From NCBI RefSeq assembly GCF_900155645.1, contig NZ_LT706985.1, positions 1,412,051-1,476,050 on the forward strand: a stretch of DNA of 64,000 bases, written 5' to 3'. Of the stretch, positions 18,033 to 27,375 are shown piece after piece. A model generated the notes under the pieces. That model searched no databases and was not told the DNA's origin. It saw only the letters and a list, made by a program, of their open reading frames with translations. Source of the stretch: Vaginimicrobium propionicum. GTDB taxonomy: Bacteria > Actinomycetota > Actinomycetes > Propionibacteriales > Propionibacteriaceae. The translations under genes and the position numbers were made by a program. Position 1 is the first letter of the stretch. Each line of letters opens with the position of its first letter.

Positions 18033-21000
18033 TTATCGTGAAATCTTGCCAACAACTTTCTTGCCAACCCGCTTTACGGTTTCCCGGCGCCTGGAGCCAA
18101 TCGGCAGTAATGCTCCGCTGAACTTTCCGAGCATGCCGCTAGTGGCGGCTGTCTTCAATTTTTTCCACATCTTGTCGCCACTGCTACCGACTCTATCTGC
18201 CTTTACCAGGCTCTCCTCGTAGAATGTGGTGCACCGAGCGTATTTCCACCAGTACCGGGCGAAATCGCATGTTGGGTCGTTCCACGGTTTCAATCCGCCT
18301 GCATAATGAATGATTCGCGGGTTGCTGCGGGTTGCCAGGTATTCGTCGAATAAATCGGCGGGAGCGAAGCGAAGTGCCGCCTTAATGCGGCCACCATCCA
18401 TCAATACGTTCCAATGCGGGTCAAGGTAAAGAACCTCGTGCTCAAGACGCATATTCAACACATCTTGGTCGTTGTAAAGCAGGGGCTGTTCAGCAAATGT
18501 CAGCCAATCTTTTACTGAATAAAGCTCGCGTAGCCGCTTGTTATTTAATAGTAAAACGCCAGCCTGGAAGTAGTTATATGGGTCATCCATCCCTAGGGTG
18601 TCCTTGGCATAGTCCACGCGGTTGCCGCCCTTGATGTTGAGGTTGCCGAGGAAATCGACGTCGTGCATAGCTCCGATAGCTTTACCCCCCAAATCTGTAG
18701 CGTAGAGCTTGGCGACATCGTCGAGGATAACCATGTCAGAATCCAAGTAGAGCACCTTGTCGTAGCAGGCTAAAACGTCCTGAATTAGGAACCGATAATA
18801 GGTTTCAACAGAGATATGCGCATTAGCCCGGAGCTTATATCGGCGAATCAACGACGACACGTTGAATAATCTGACGGAGATATTCGGGTAATCGGCAACA
18901 CTTTCTTTTATTTGCGCAAACCGCTCGTCGCAAAGATCTGCTGAAAAGATCACCACGTCGTAGAAAGTGGTGGGCGTGGAGTTCTTGGCTAGCGACAGCA
19001 CAGAAACATTCAGTTGCGGAGCATAGTTATCATCACCGGCAAAGACCACCGGGATTGCATCACACTCAAAGGCTCGATTCAGGCTGTAATGAATCTTTTC
19101 TGGATGCTCAAAGTGTACGACTTGAGCATTCTTGACTCGAATGTTGGTGTTGCGTATGGCATGTTCCATGTAAACGTTGAATAACCGCTCAGCAAGGTGA
19201 CCGACTGTGCGTAACGCTTCTTTCGAGTAGTGGGAGTAGTCACGTTTTTCTTCAAATCGCTCAAGCAACGGGAATAACCATTGACAGTAGTCGAAGAAGA
19301 TGTCCTTGCGCATAACGTACATATTGCAGAAACTGATCGCTGAGCCAGACAACACCTTTTCGAGGGCTGCCGAGTAGCGAGGTTGCAGCTCACGCACGAC
19401 CTCTTCTAATATCTCGAGATCTTCATCCAGAAGATGTTCGGCTTTGTGCCAATGTTCCCGAATAGACGACAACGGGCTGGGGAATGCCGAGACATCGTTG
19501 CGTGGCGAGCAAAGCACATCGCAATCCTGTAGTGCCTCGGCTAGTTTCTCGTTTGTTAGTCCGAACTTTCGAATAGCGTCGTCATCTACATAGTCGGCAA
19601 TAACCTCGCCCCAACCGTTTTCCTTGTATTGATTCCCGGAAAGATTAAAATATCGGCGGTAATGGCAGAACCCGTAATAATCGGCTTCTTCATTCTTCCA
19701 AGCCCAATACTGGACGGTCATCTCGCAGTAACGCGCGTTACGATCCGAGATGTTCTCACCCTCGTCATCGTGACGAAAACCGAGGAAACGCTCTTTGGCG
19801 GCTGCCGCGTTGACCTGAACAGGAACGTAAGCAGAGGCCGGTGGGAACTGCGCTTTTTTGTGGCTGGCAACGTACATGCGCACTTTTGGGCCACCTGGGG
19901 TGATCGGCTCGGCTGGTCGTTGAAGTTTTTCACGTTGTGAAATATCGTTCAAGTGGTTCAGAGCCCCTTGCTTGTACTCTGCACCTTTTTGTGAAAGATT
20001 ATCTTCATATTTTTCCGCTAATCTAAAGGTTATATTAGCAAAATCTAAAAAAATAACCTTTTCATCCTTTGCCGCCCACGCTTCATAAGCCTTATCACGC
20101 GCGACGCGGTATAGAGCCTCGCTCAAATATATGGAATCCAGTCTCCCATCAATTCGATCCACTAATTCTTCCAGATCTTCGACGGGGCTGAATCTAACGT
20201 CATTCAGAAAAGACATTTGAATACGTTTCACATAACTTTCTGCGCATTCTCTAATCTCGCCATCTCCAAATCTTTCAGCATATTTCCTGATTTCGTCACA
20301 TGCCGTCTGAATACCAGCAGCTCGGTTGTTAACGTTCCGTAGATTAAGTCGTCGCGAAGAACTGCCTCTTGCCATGTGGTATATATAATGCGGGCCCGTG
20401 CAGGAAGTGGATGAGCTTCTGGCTTTAGCACGTAAAACAAAACTCTGATAAACGTCTTCTGCGTAGTCCAGACGCTTAGGAGTCATCTCGGCAAAAGCTT
20501 TTCGAATCAAATCACCGCAGTACGCTTGCAGGACTACGCTCCAATTCGGAGACGGGCCAAAAGATTCCAGAGAAATCAGCTTCAACGGACCTAAAGTATC
20601 GACATCTGGTGTAAAGATATTCGCGCCCGCCTTGTAACCATCTATGACTTCTTTGGGTAGAGCACCATCTTCCGCAACGTCAACCTTTAGTTGAAGCAGA
20701 TCTGAAGGCTTTGATACTAACTCTTGTTTTAAGTCGCCTAGGCTGCCTTTAGCATATTCGTCATCTCCATCCAACAATAGAACCCAATCGCCCGTACTCT
20801 CCAGCACTCCGGTCTTTCTGGAAAGGTACATTCCGCGATTTTCTTCGTGCGAAATGACTTTAATGCGCGCGTCACGCTGCTCATATTCTTTCAGAATGTT
20901 TGCGGTAGCATCTGTAGAGCAATCGTTGACAACAATCACCTCGATGTCCTTGAAATCCTGATTAAGAACACTATCCAGCGCTTGTCCGATGTACGCCTCT

Positions 21001-21038
21001 TGGTTGAAAGCAATCACCACAACAGAAAAGAAGGGCAT
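18033..21038 (-). CDS. Three-domain glycosyltransferase: GT2 + DUF4422 + GT8
   Basis: About 1001 residues. Residues 1-330 form a GT2 domain (SVVVIAFNQEAYIGQALDSV, VNDCSTDAT, LLLDGDDEY). Residues about 385-640 are DUF4422 (MYVASHKKAQFP, DYYGFCHYRRYFN). Residues about 680-950 are GT8 (VVFAGDDNYAPQL, DKVLYLDSDMVILDD with DxD, HYAGGLKPW). One polypeptide could therefore add up to three sugars to a cell-surface glycan. ATG 21038 is preferred because AAAGG precedes it by 7 bases; ATG 21053 is possible. G+C falls in this part of the window. Acceptor and donors are unknown. Confidence 0.88.
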   Translation of the reverse strand: MPFFSVVVIAFNQEAYIGQALDSVLNQDFKDIEVIVVNDCSTDATANILKEYEQRDARIKVISHEENRGMYLSRKTGVLESTGDWVLLLDGDDEYAKGSLGDLKQELVSKPSDLLQLKVDVAEDGALPKEVIDGYKAGANIFTPDVDTLGPLKLISLESFGPSPNWSVVLQAYCGDLIRKAFAEMTPKRLDYAEDVYQSFVLRAKARSSSTSCTGPHYIYHMARGSSSRRLNLRNVNNRAAGIQTACDEIRKYAERFGDGEIRECAESYVKRIQMSFLNDVRFSPVEDLEELVDRIDGRLDSIYLSEALYRVARDKAYEAWAAKDEKVIFLDFANITFRLAEKYEDNLSQKGAEYKQGALNHLNDISQREKLQRPAEPITPGGPKVRMYVASHKKAQFPPASAYVPVQVNAAAAKERFLGFRHDDEGENISDRNARYCEMTVQYWAWKNEEADYYGFCHYRRYFNLSGNQYKENGWGEVIADYVDDDAIRKFGLTNEKLAEALQDCDVLCSPRNDVSAFPSPLSSIREHWHKAEHLLDEDLEILEEVVRELQPRYSAALEKVLSGSAISFCNMYVMRKDIFFDYCQWLFPLLERFEEKRDYSHYSKEALRTVGHLAERLFNVYMEHAIRNTNIRVKNAQVVHFEHPEKIHYSLNRAFECDAIPVVFAGDDNYAPQLNVSVLSLAKNSTPTTFYDVVIFSADLCDERFAQIKESVADYPNISVRLFNVSSLIRRYKLRANAHISVETYYRFLIQDVLACYDKVLYLDSDMVILDDVAKLYATDLGGKAIGAMHDVDFLGNLNIKGGNRVDYAKDTLGMDDPYNYFQAGVLLLNNKRLRELYSVKDWLTFAEQPLLYNDQDVLNMRLEHEVLYLDPHWNVLMDGGRIKAALRFAPADLFDEYLATRSNPRIIHYAGGLKPWNDPTCDFARYWWKYARCTTFYEESLVKADRVGSSGDKMWKKLKTAATSGMLGKFSGALLPIGSRRRETVKRVGKKVVGKISR

Positions 21039-21374
21039 AGTTTGACCTTTCATACGCGACCACGGCTGGCCTGGAACGAGTCACTAGGATTCTAGTGGAA
21101 CAACAAAAACGTCTGGCTACCTCACTAAAGAATTCACGTTTTTACTCAAACATCATCGGTTAGGCCGCCTGACCAGCTTTAGTAACCTCTTACTGCGTGG
21201 CCTACATGGCCGAGCTAGCCCCGGCAAAACCATCATTAATACCATAAAGCACAATCTAAACAGCTCAATTCATCATGAATCGCTTATAGTGCAGCGTTAA
21301 ATATCAACACCTGACAGATTCCTGGGAAGAATACAAGACGCATGAATACCACCCTCACCTAGACAATAGTGATG
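21039..21374. other. Intergenic region in the glycan island
   Basis: This gap between two minus-strand glycan genes shows no open frame with coding character and no clear hairpin. It presumably contains the promoter of the three-domain glycosyltransferase. Confidence 0.5.
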
Positions 21375-22496
21375 TTAAGAGGTCTTGGGCTCTAAGTAAA
21401 ACTGTTCTAGCCAGCTCACGGTTTGAGAAATATCAAAGCCATGATCTTTCACATATTCGACTCCGCAAGAACGCGAAGACAGGTCAGGCAGTGATTTCGC
21501 GGCCTCTTGGAGTGTATCAACCCATATTTCTTTGCCGGCCGAGATGTCAATGAAATGTACGTCTTTGCCGCAATCGACAAACGAAGGAACTCCGGGAGAT
21601 AGGAAGCAGGATAGCCCATTTGCCTGAGCCTCTATCGCAGCGATACACAAACCTTCACTAAACGACGTGAGGACAAAAAAATCAGAAGCACTCAACACAT
21701 CCGCAACGTCGCTGCGTACTCCTAAGAAAATGACTTTATCAGCTACGCCGAGATGGCTAGTTTTAGCCTTTAAATCGTCTGCTAGCTCACCGCGCCCAAC
21801 TAGCAATAGCCGCGAATCCGGATTTCGTTCCACGAGATCTGCAAATACATCGAGAAGAAAATCGTGATTTTTTTGTAAGGTGAGACGTGCGACATCTACG
21901 TAAACACGGGAATCGGCAGATATATTCAATTCTTCGCGAATCCTTGTGCGAGCTGCATTCGAAAAGGCAAAAGCCTTCGTATCTATTCCGTTAGGTAGCA
22001 CCATTGACCTCGAGCTTTGGGCAATTTTGTAACCATACCTATCGCGCAAAGCCTCAAAAGACGCTCCCATAAAATAATCTGCGATATAGCGTGTGGGATA
22101 TGAAACGATTTTGAATGCTATCTCAGCAGGACTCAGCGGATAATTCTGCGAATGGCTATGGGCAACGGTGTATTTTCCAGCCTGCTCAGCAGCTTTGAGA
22201 TAAAAAACAGCGATAGATCCCAAGTGGCCGTGGACAATAGATATTTCAGGATGCGCAGTGAAAAATTTTTTGCACCGTAAATAATATCTAGGAAGTTTTA
22301 TTGGAGAGGGCATTCCTATGCGAAAGATTCTGCCACCAAGAGCCTCAATCTCATCATCGTAGTCACCGCGCTGAGCACTATGAACCAGGAAATCGAATTG
22401 CACTTTAGTGCGATCAATAGCGCGAAAAACATTCATGATGAGAGTTTCTGCGCCGCCGCGATCCATTTTTTTAATCACATGACATATACGAATCAT
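21375..22496 (-). CDS. GT4 family glycosyltransferase
   Basis: A 373-residue GT-B retaining glycosyltransferase of the capsular type. The N-terminus ICHVIKKMDRGGAETLIMN is typical of EpsF/CpsG-like enzymes. The C-terminal donor domain has SSDFFVLTSFSEGLCIAAIEAQANG (written in parts: SDFFVLTSFSEGL and IEAQANG), where the E-x7-E motif lies. It probably adds a sugar during polymer-unit assembly. The flippase gene ends 77 bases upstream in the same direction. Confidence 0.85.
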   Translation of the reverse strand: MIRICHVIKKMDRGGAETLIMNVFRAIDRTKVQFDFLVHSAQRGDYDDEIEALGGRIFRIGMPSPIKLPRYYLRCKKFFTAHPEISIVHGHLGSIAVFYLKAAEQAGKYTVAHSHSQNYPLSPAEIAFKIVSYPTRYIADYFMGASFEALRDRYGYKIAQSSRSMVLPNGIDTKAFAFSNAARTRIREELNISADSRVYVDVARLTLQKNHDFLLDVFADLVERNPDSRLLLVGRGELADDLKAKTSHLGVADKVIFLGVRSDVADVLSASDFFVLTSFSEGLCIAAIEAQANGLSCFLSPGVPSFVDCGKDVHFIDISAGKEIWVDTLQEAAKSLPDLSSRSCGVEYVKDHGFDISQTVSWLEQFYLEPKTS

Positions 22497-22572
22497 TGCA
22501 CCGCCTCGAAGAACCTCAATAAAATCATTAAAATCAAGCTACCACTAGCTAATAAAACAGGATTCAAAAACG

Positions 22573-23883
22573 CTAATTAGAGTATTCCTCCTTAGTTTCA
22601 AGAGCGCGAAAATCTTTCACATAGAAAATTCCCCACACTGCTAAAGCAGCGATATAGGCTAGAATCCCGATTACGCTTGGCGCGTTCATTTCAAAAACAG
22701 GGGTGAGAGGCCATGTCAGTAGGACGGTAACGAGAGCAGCAACAATGCTTCCGACTAAGCAGCCTTTGAAATCGCGCAGCGTGAAGAGTAAATCATTGAA
22801 ATACCATGCAATTGCAGTGATAAAAGAAAGAAGAAGCGCCGGTTGAATCAAGTAGGTATAAGGTCGAATGGAATCGCCAAAAATCAGGGCTAATATATCC
22901 TCACCAACCACAAAAAATAGCATTGAAGATAGCGCAGCAATTACAAGAATCGCGAATATTACTTGTCTCTGAATTTTCTTCGCTAATTTCCTATTGCTGC
23001 GGAATAGTTCTGCCATACGTCCAAGAAGTGGGTAAGTGATGTAGCTAGCTGAAATTTGCACAACAATTACTGGGGCAGCCACCGCTGAATAAATACCCAG
23101 AGCGCTTTCACTAAACCTGGCGGCCAAGTATTGCCTAGGGAATAGCCCCACAGCGTTAAGCATGATGGCTACCAACACCAAGGGGGTCATCTTTAGCAGC
23201 AGGTGAGACAGATCACGCCAATCTATACGCGGATTCACTGCCTCAAGTGCGCGAGCAGTAGGAAAATCATATAAGAACGTAATCCCAATTGCTGCTAAGA
23301 GTAGCGAAGAAACAGCTATCAGCAATGAGCCTGACTGCCACATGGAAACAGTAAAGAATGCGAGCGAAAGAACCCCCTGCAATCCATAGGATATTCCGAC
23401 ATAGTCCATGCGCATCGCCCGTTGATGCACAGCATGATATCCATCGCCAAACGTGTAAACCAACTGAGAGGCAATATAAATAGCTAAAATCCAAAAAAGT
23501 TTGAGATTACAGGTAACCACCACGTACACCAAGCTGGCAAGAAAAGTTACGAGGGTAGTAACCACGCGAATCCCAATATATTTGGAAGCTGATCTTTCAG
23601 AAGTTACGTCGGTGATCGCGTAGGCACGAAGTTTGAAATCGGCAATCGGACTAAATAGATTAACAATTGACATGGCCAAGGCAAGTGCACCGGCTGCATT
23701 GAAATCGTCAGAAAATCGTACAACTACTACCGTCAAAAGCCAATAGCAAGCGGTGCGAACAAAAGAGCCGGCGGAATTCCACAGCATATTTTTCTTCATC
23801 GAAAGAGTTTTCGGCTCTGCACCTGAAGCTCGTTGTTTCGATACAATGTTTTTCTTCTTAGATGTATCGTGCAATCGAGTCAC
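22573..23883 (-). CDS. Wzx-like polysaccharide flippase
   Basis: A 436-residue polytopic membrane protein with about 12 to 14 hydrophobic segments and a charged N-terminal tail. The pattern LWNSAGSFVRTACYWLLTVVV followed by a paired second half is that of the MATE/MOP flippases (Wzx/RfbX), which move undecaprenyl-linked repeat units to the outer face. Its position between a GT4 and the LicC-LicA fusion supports this. No polymerase (Wzy) is recognisable in the window. Confidence 0.8.
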   Translation of the reverse strand: MTRLHDTSKKKNIVSKQRASGAEPKTLSMKKNMLWNSAGSFVRTACYWLLTVVVVRFSDDFNAAGALALAMSIVNLFSPIADFKLRAYAITDVTSERSASKYIGIRVVTTLVTFLASLVYVVVTCNLKLFWILAIYIASQLVYTFGDGYHAVHQRAMRMDYVGISYGLQGVLSLAFFTVSMWQSGSLLIAVSSLLLAAIGITFLYDFPTARALEAVNPRIDWRDLSHLLLKMTPLVLVAIMLNAVGLFPRQYLAARFSESALGIYSAVAAPVIVVQISASYITYPLLGRMAELFRSNRKLAKKIQRQVIFAILVIAALSSMLFFVVGEDILALIFGDSIRPYTYLIQPALLLSFITAIAWYFNDLLFTLRDFKGCLVGSIVAALVTVLLTWPLTPVFEMNAPSVIGILAYIAALAVWGIFYVKDFRALETKEEYSN

Positions 23884-23947
23884 CTACCAATTCCTATCCC
23901 AGCTCACGTAACGGTGATAGAGCTGCCTGCCAACACTTTGCGCGCTC

Positions 23948-25741
23948 TCAGTTGCCCTGAGCAGAGGTTTCGTAATCAGCAAGCAACTCATCGAGCTTCT
24001 TAGTGGCATGCGAATAGTAGATATACAGCCACTCGCCGACATTGTCTCCTTCGGATTCTTTAGCAAGCGCCCAAACGTACCAGCACCATCCGGCGAAGAC
24101 CACATGTGCCCAAAAATGACGACGCTCAACAGACGTCGGCGGCCGATCAAAATAGTACACGAGAGCTTTATCAGCTAACTCATCGTCAAGAGGAACAGTA
24201 GCGACAACAAACGTGCCAAAATCTGCGGCAATATCTGCCATGCCGGCGTATTCCCAGTCAATCAAATCAATATCTCCTTGGGGAGATACAAGAAAGTTCA
24301 AATCGAAAAAATCAACGTGACTTGGGACGACAGGGAAATCTTCAGCATCTGCATAGCGCTTCAAACGTAAGACTTTTTCACGTAGCTCTGCATATCCAGG
24401 GACGTCGATTGGGCCGGCTTGTTTAAGAATCTCTTCATAACGCAAACCATCATCTATAAAGTCAAAATGCCGGGTAAGAATTCTGCCGCTTTGGTGTAAC
24501 TTTCGGGACATATGCATCGCGCTACGCAATTCGTCAGCATTTTTCACATCAAGACTGCGGCAGTCCGGGATAAAACGAGAAATCTTCCATCCCTGAACTG
24601 GATTCGAGAAAAGAAATGTTGAGTCGAGATTCAAATCTGTAGCTAAATGCAAAGCCTCATTTTCCGCTTGGCGGTCAATAATTTTATCTGTGCCCACACC
24701 CGGGTGACGATAAACATACTCTTTATCACCAACGCTAAAATGACAAGACAGATTAGTAATGCCTTGCTTCAACGGATAGATATCTTTAATGTCATCGACG
24801 CTGCATCCAAGCGTCGACGTGATATTGGAAAAAATTTCCGAATCCACATTCTCCATAAAATACGGATCAAAGGAGCGAAGCTCGTCTAGGGAGTCAAATT
24901 CATTAATTACGCCTTCAGGATATTTACGAATAACCATTTTTAAGTTATCGATGTGATCGATATAAATCTGTTCCCACAGTTTTGGAGCGGTTTCGGAAAG
25001 ATAGTAAACTTTTTCAAGTATTTCTACAAAATTGCGTGAAAATTCACGATCAAAATACACGTGGCCCAGCATAACCCACGAGTCATGTCCGCCAATATTA
25101 ACTTCAGTTATGCGTCCGCTTTCATCTGCCGTTAGACACCACTCATCAGTTTCGCCTTCGACGTATTTGGCTGAGTAATAAGCCTGATAGACATGTGATT
25201 CGAAAGGATTCTCGGTGAAATAGTTATCAGAAGAACACACATAGGTGTTAGCTAGTTTGTCTTTAACTAACCAGAGAGAACCGTTATTGTTGCGGGTTAC
25301 GTAATCTGAGTTAACGACAATCGTGACCCCATATTTTTCAGCAAGATAAAAGAAATACTCTTTCCGGTATCCGACAACAACGATGATGTCTGTTATCCCA
25401 GCCTCAAGGAGCTGTTCAATTTGGCGCTCAATCAGCACTTCGCCATGTACCTTAAGGGTTCCTTTAGGACGCTCATAAGAAATCGGTGCAAAACGAGAAG
25501 AAAGCCCTGCAGCCATAATCACCGCATTATCGACCGCGTACGGCGCAAGCGCTTTCTTGCCAACATCTGTTATCCGGCTATCGGCCAGGTAACCCCATGA
25601 TTCCAATTCTCGAATTGCACAGGCAACTCTGTCTGGTGACAAACCAGTTGATGCTTGAACTTCGCGCTGGGTCAGCACCTTTGGACAGCGATAGAAAGCG
25701 TAAAGAACGTCAAACTGTTCTTGAGTCGATAACAAAACCAT
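23948..25741 (-). CDS. Fused winged helix + LicC cytidylyltransferase + LicA choline kinase
   Basis: A 597-residue fusion. Residues 1-65 look like a winged helix (LTQREVQASTGLSPDRVACA). Residues about 70-300 form a nucleotidyltransferase (VIMAAGLSSRFAPISYERPK, then VCSSDNYF). Residues about 320-590 are a choline-kinase/APH fold with the catalytic HVDFFDLNFL and metal-binding LIDWEYAG. It would phosphorylate choline and then form CDP-choline for LicD enzymes. ATG 25741 has a weak GGTGAG upstream. Two licD genes lie 4-5 kb away in the same cluster. Choline specificity is inferred from family and context; ethanolamine is possible. Confidence 0.85.
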   Translation of the reverse strand: MVLLSTQEQFDVLYAFYRCPKVLTQREVQASTGLSPDRVACAIRELESWGYLADSRITDVGKKALAPYAVDNAVIMAAGLSSRFAPISYERPKGTLKVHGEVLIERQIEQLLEAGITDIIVVVGYRKEYFFYLAEKYGVTIVVNSDYVTRNNNGSLWLVKDKLANTYVCSSDNYFTENPFESHVYQAYYSAKYVEGETDEWCLTADESGRITEVNIGGHDSWVMLGHVYFDREFSRNFVEILEKVYYLSETAPKLWEQIYIDHIDNLKMVIRKYPEGVINEFDSLDELRSFDPYFMENVDSEIFSNITSTLGCSVDDIKDIYPLKQGITNLSCHFSVGDKEYVYRHPGVGTDKIIDRQAENEALHLATDLNLDSTFLFSNPVQGWKISRFIPDCRSLDVKNADELRSAMHMSRKLHQSGRILTRHFDFIDDGLRYEEILKQAGPIDVPGYAELREKVLRLKRYADAEDFPVVPSHVDFFDLNFLVSPQGDIDLIDWEYAGMADIAADFGTFVVATVPLDDELADKALVYYFDRPPTSVERRHFWAHVVFAGWCWYVWALAKESEGDNVGEWLYIYYSHATKKLDELLADYETSAQGN

Positions 25742-26071
25742 GGCTCACCCATTCACAAATTGCTTATTCGGATTCACGATCGAACATGAATTGCATGAAA
25801 CTTACTATGAACCGCGACGTCTTACTAGAACATATCTGCATATGTTTCATATTTTCTCATTTGTTGCAGCCCACTTCACCCTATACCCCGTTGTCAATCA
25901 TATCTTTTGGCTAATATCAGCGATATTTGTTATCAAACTCTGGAGGCTGAGTGACGCGTGAGAGAATGAGTACGCCTTAACTTTTTCACAGCGCATTGGG
26001 AGAAAAACTCGTCATTGGGGAGAATAGAACACAAGACAAATACTTGGAAAGAAGAATCCTGGCAGCTCATA
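25742..26071. other. Divergent promoter region between licC-licA fusion and GT4 gene
   Basis: This A+T-rich gap separates two divergent glycan genes and must carry both promoters. I could not assign -35/-10 boxes with confidence. No hairpin or small gene stands out. Confidence 0.4.
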
Positions 26072-27247
26072 ATGATGAAAAACACTCCGATGCGCATAGG
26101 CTTCATTGTTAATAACTATCCTCCTCACCTTGGGGGAGTTGAGCGGCACGTGCATGACCTTGCCACCGAATTGGCTGAGCGCAAACACGAGATTTCAGTA
26201 ATCACACTTGCCGATAAAAAAGCCAGCAACCCCTCGCCGCAACACCAACAATTACTTTCAGATTCTTCAGCCACAAAATCTGCAATTCGAGTTCTGCGAT
26301 TTCCTCGGTGGCTTAACGTGGGTGACGTATTTTCTCTTCCCACTCCGGTAGCTCTAGGCAGGATAATTAGAACAGTAAAGCATTCGCATTTCGACGTAAT
26401 TTCAGTGCACACCCGCTTTTTTCCGCTGACGTGGCTGGGAGTATTGCTGGGAAAACGTCTCAACATTCCCGTACTACTTACAGAACATGGATCAGATTTC
26501 GTAATTAATGATTCACGTTTTGTCACTCTCGTTTCGAAAGCAGTGGACTATACTTTCGGACGGTTCGCACTACGTCATGCTACGCATAGACTCGGGGTCT
26601 CCCCAGCAGTCGTCAAATTCGTGAGAAGGCTGGCGGGAGTAGAAACGAAGGTATTTTTTAACGCTGTTGCACCGCCAGATTCACGAATAAAACACCACAA
26701 ACCCACAAAACTAGTGTTTGTTGGTCGGCTTGTGCCAGGAAAAGGCTGGAAATCTTTTATCGATATCGCCGTGACACTAAAAAAAGATATCCCAAACTTA
26801 TCTGCCGCAATCATTGGTGGCGGCCCTGATGAGCAAAAAGTTCGCGCAGCATCCCCAAGCTGGATTAACGTCACGGGCCAAATTCCACATTCAGCCGCAG
26901 TGAAAGAATTGGCTGGATCTACGCTCGTTAATCCGACAATTCTTTCAGAAGGATTCCAAACAACTGTTGTAGAAGCGGTGGTAAATGGAGGTCGCGTGGT
27001 GGGATACCCTGAGCCTGCGTCTTCGGCGCTGCAAGAAGCCGGAGCACCGGTAACAATTGTAGAACGCGGCAACGAAGATGAATTGCTCAAAGCAACGCGA
27101 GAAACATTACTGCACCCTAAACCGACACTCTCATTGAAAGCAGCAGAAAAGTGGACGTGGCCGTGGCGTGCAGAAGAATTCGAAAAAATCTGCCAAAAGC
27201 TAATTGCCGACTTTCCGCCCAAACCGACGGACATGAGACGCCGGTAG
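26072..27247 (+). CDS. GT4 family glycosyltransferase
   Basis: About 391 residues, GT-B fold. The N-terminus IGFIVNNYPPHLGGVERHVHDLA is typical (quoted core: NNYPPHLGGVERHV). Later come LTEHGSDF, LVFVGRLVPGKGWKSFID and the donor site LVNPTILSEGFQTTVVEAV, where the E-x7-E motif is conserved. It is the only plus-strand gene in this glycan cluster, so it has its own promoter. Start choice: ATG 26072, 26075 or 26090; an in-frame TTG at 26015 is less likely. The sugar transferred is unknown. Confidence 0.82.
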   Translation: MMKNTPMRIGFIVNNYPPHLGGVERHVHDLATELAERKHEISVITLADKKASNPSPQHQQLLSDSSATKSAIRVLRFPRWLNVGDVFSLPTPVALGRIIRTVKHSHFDVISVHTRFFPLTWLGVLLGKRLNIPVLLTEHGSDFVINDSRFVTLVSKAVDYTFGRFALRHATHRLGVSPAVVKFVRRLAGVETKVFFNAVAPPDSRIKHHKPTKLVFVGRLVPGKGWKSFIDIAVTLKKDIPNLSAAIIGGGPDEQKVRAASPSWINVTGQIPHSAAVKELAGSTLVNPTILSEGFQTTVVEAVVNGGRVVGYPEPASSALQEAGAPVTIVERGNEDELLKATRETLLHPKPTLSLKAAEKWTWPWRAEEFEKICQKLIADFPPKPTDMRRR

Positions 27248-27375
27248 CTCCTCAACTGGCTAGTAAATGGAGACTCGAATATTCGCAAGCACTGAAACTA
27301 GGCATTAAGCCTTAAGCGCTTAGCCCTTGGATTGTAACTAGCCCCTAACTGTTTTTGATGCTACCGACAACACCT

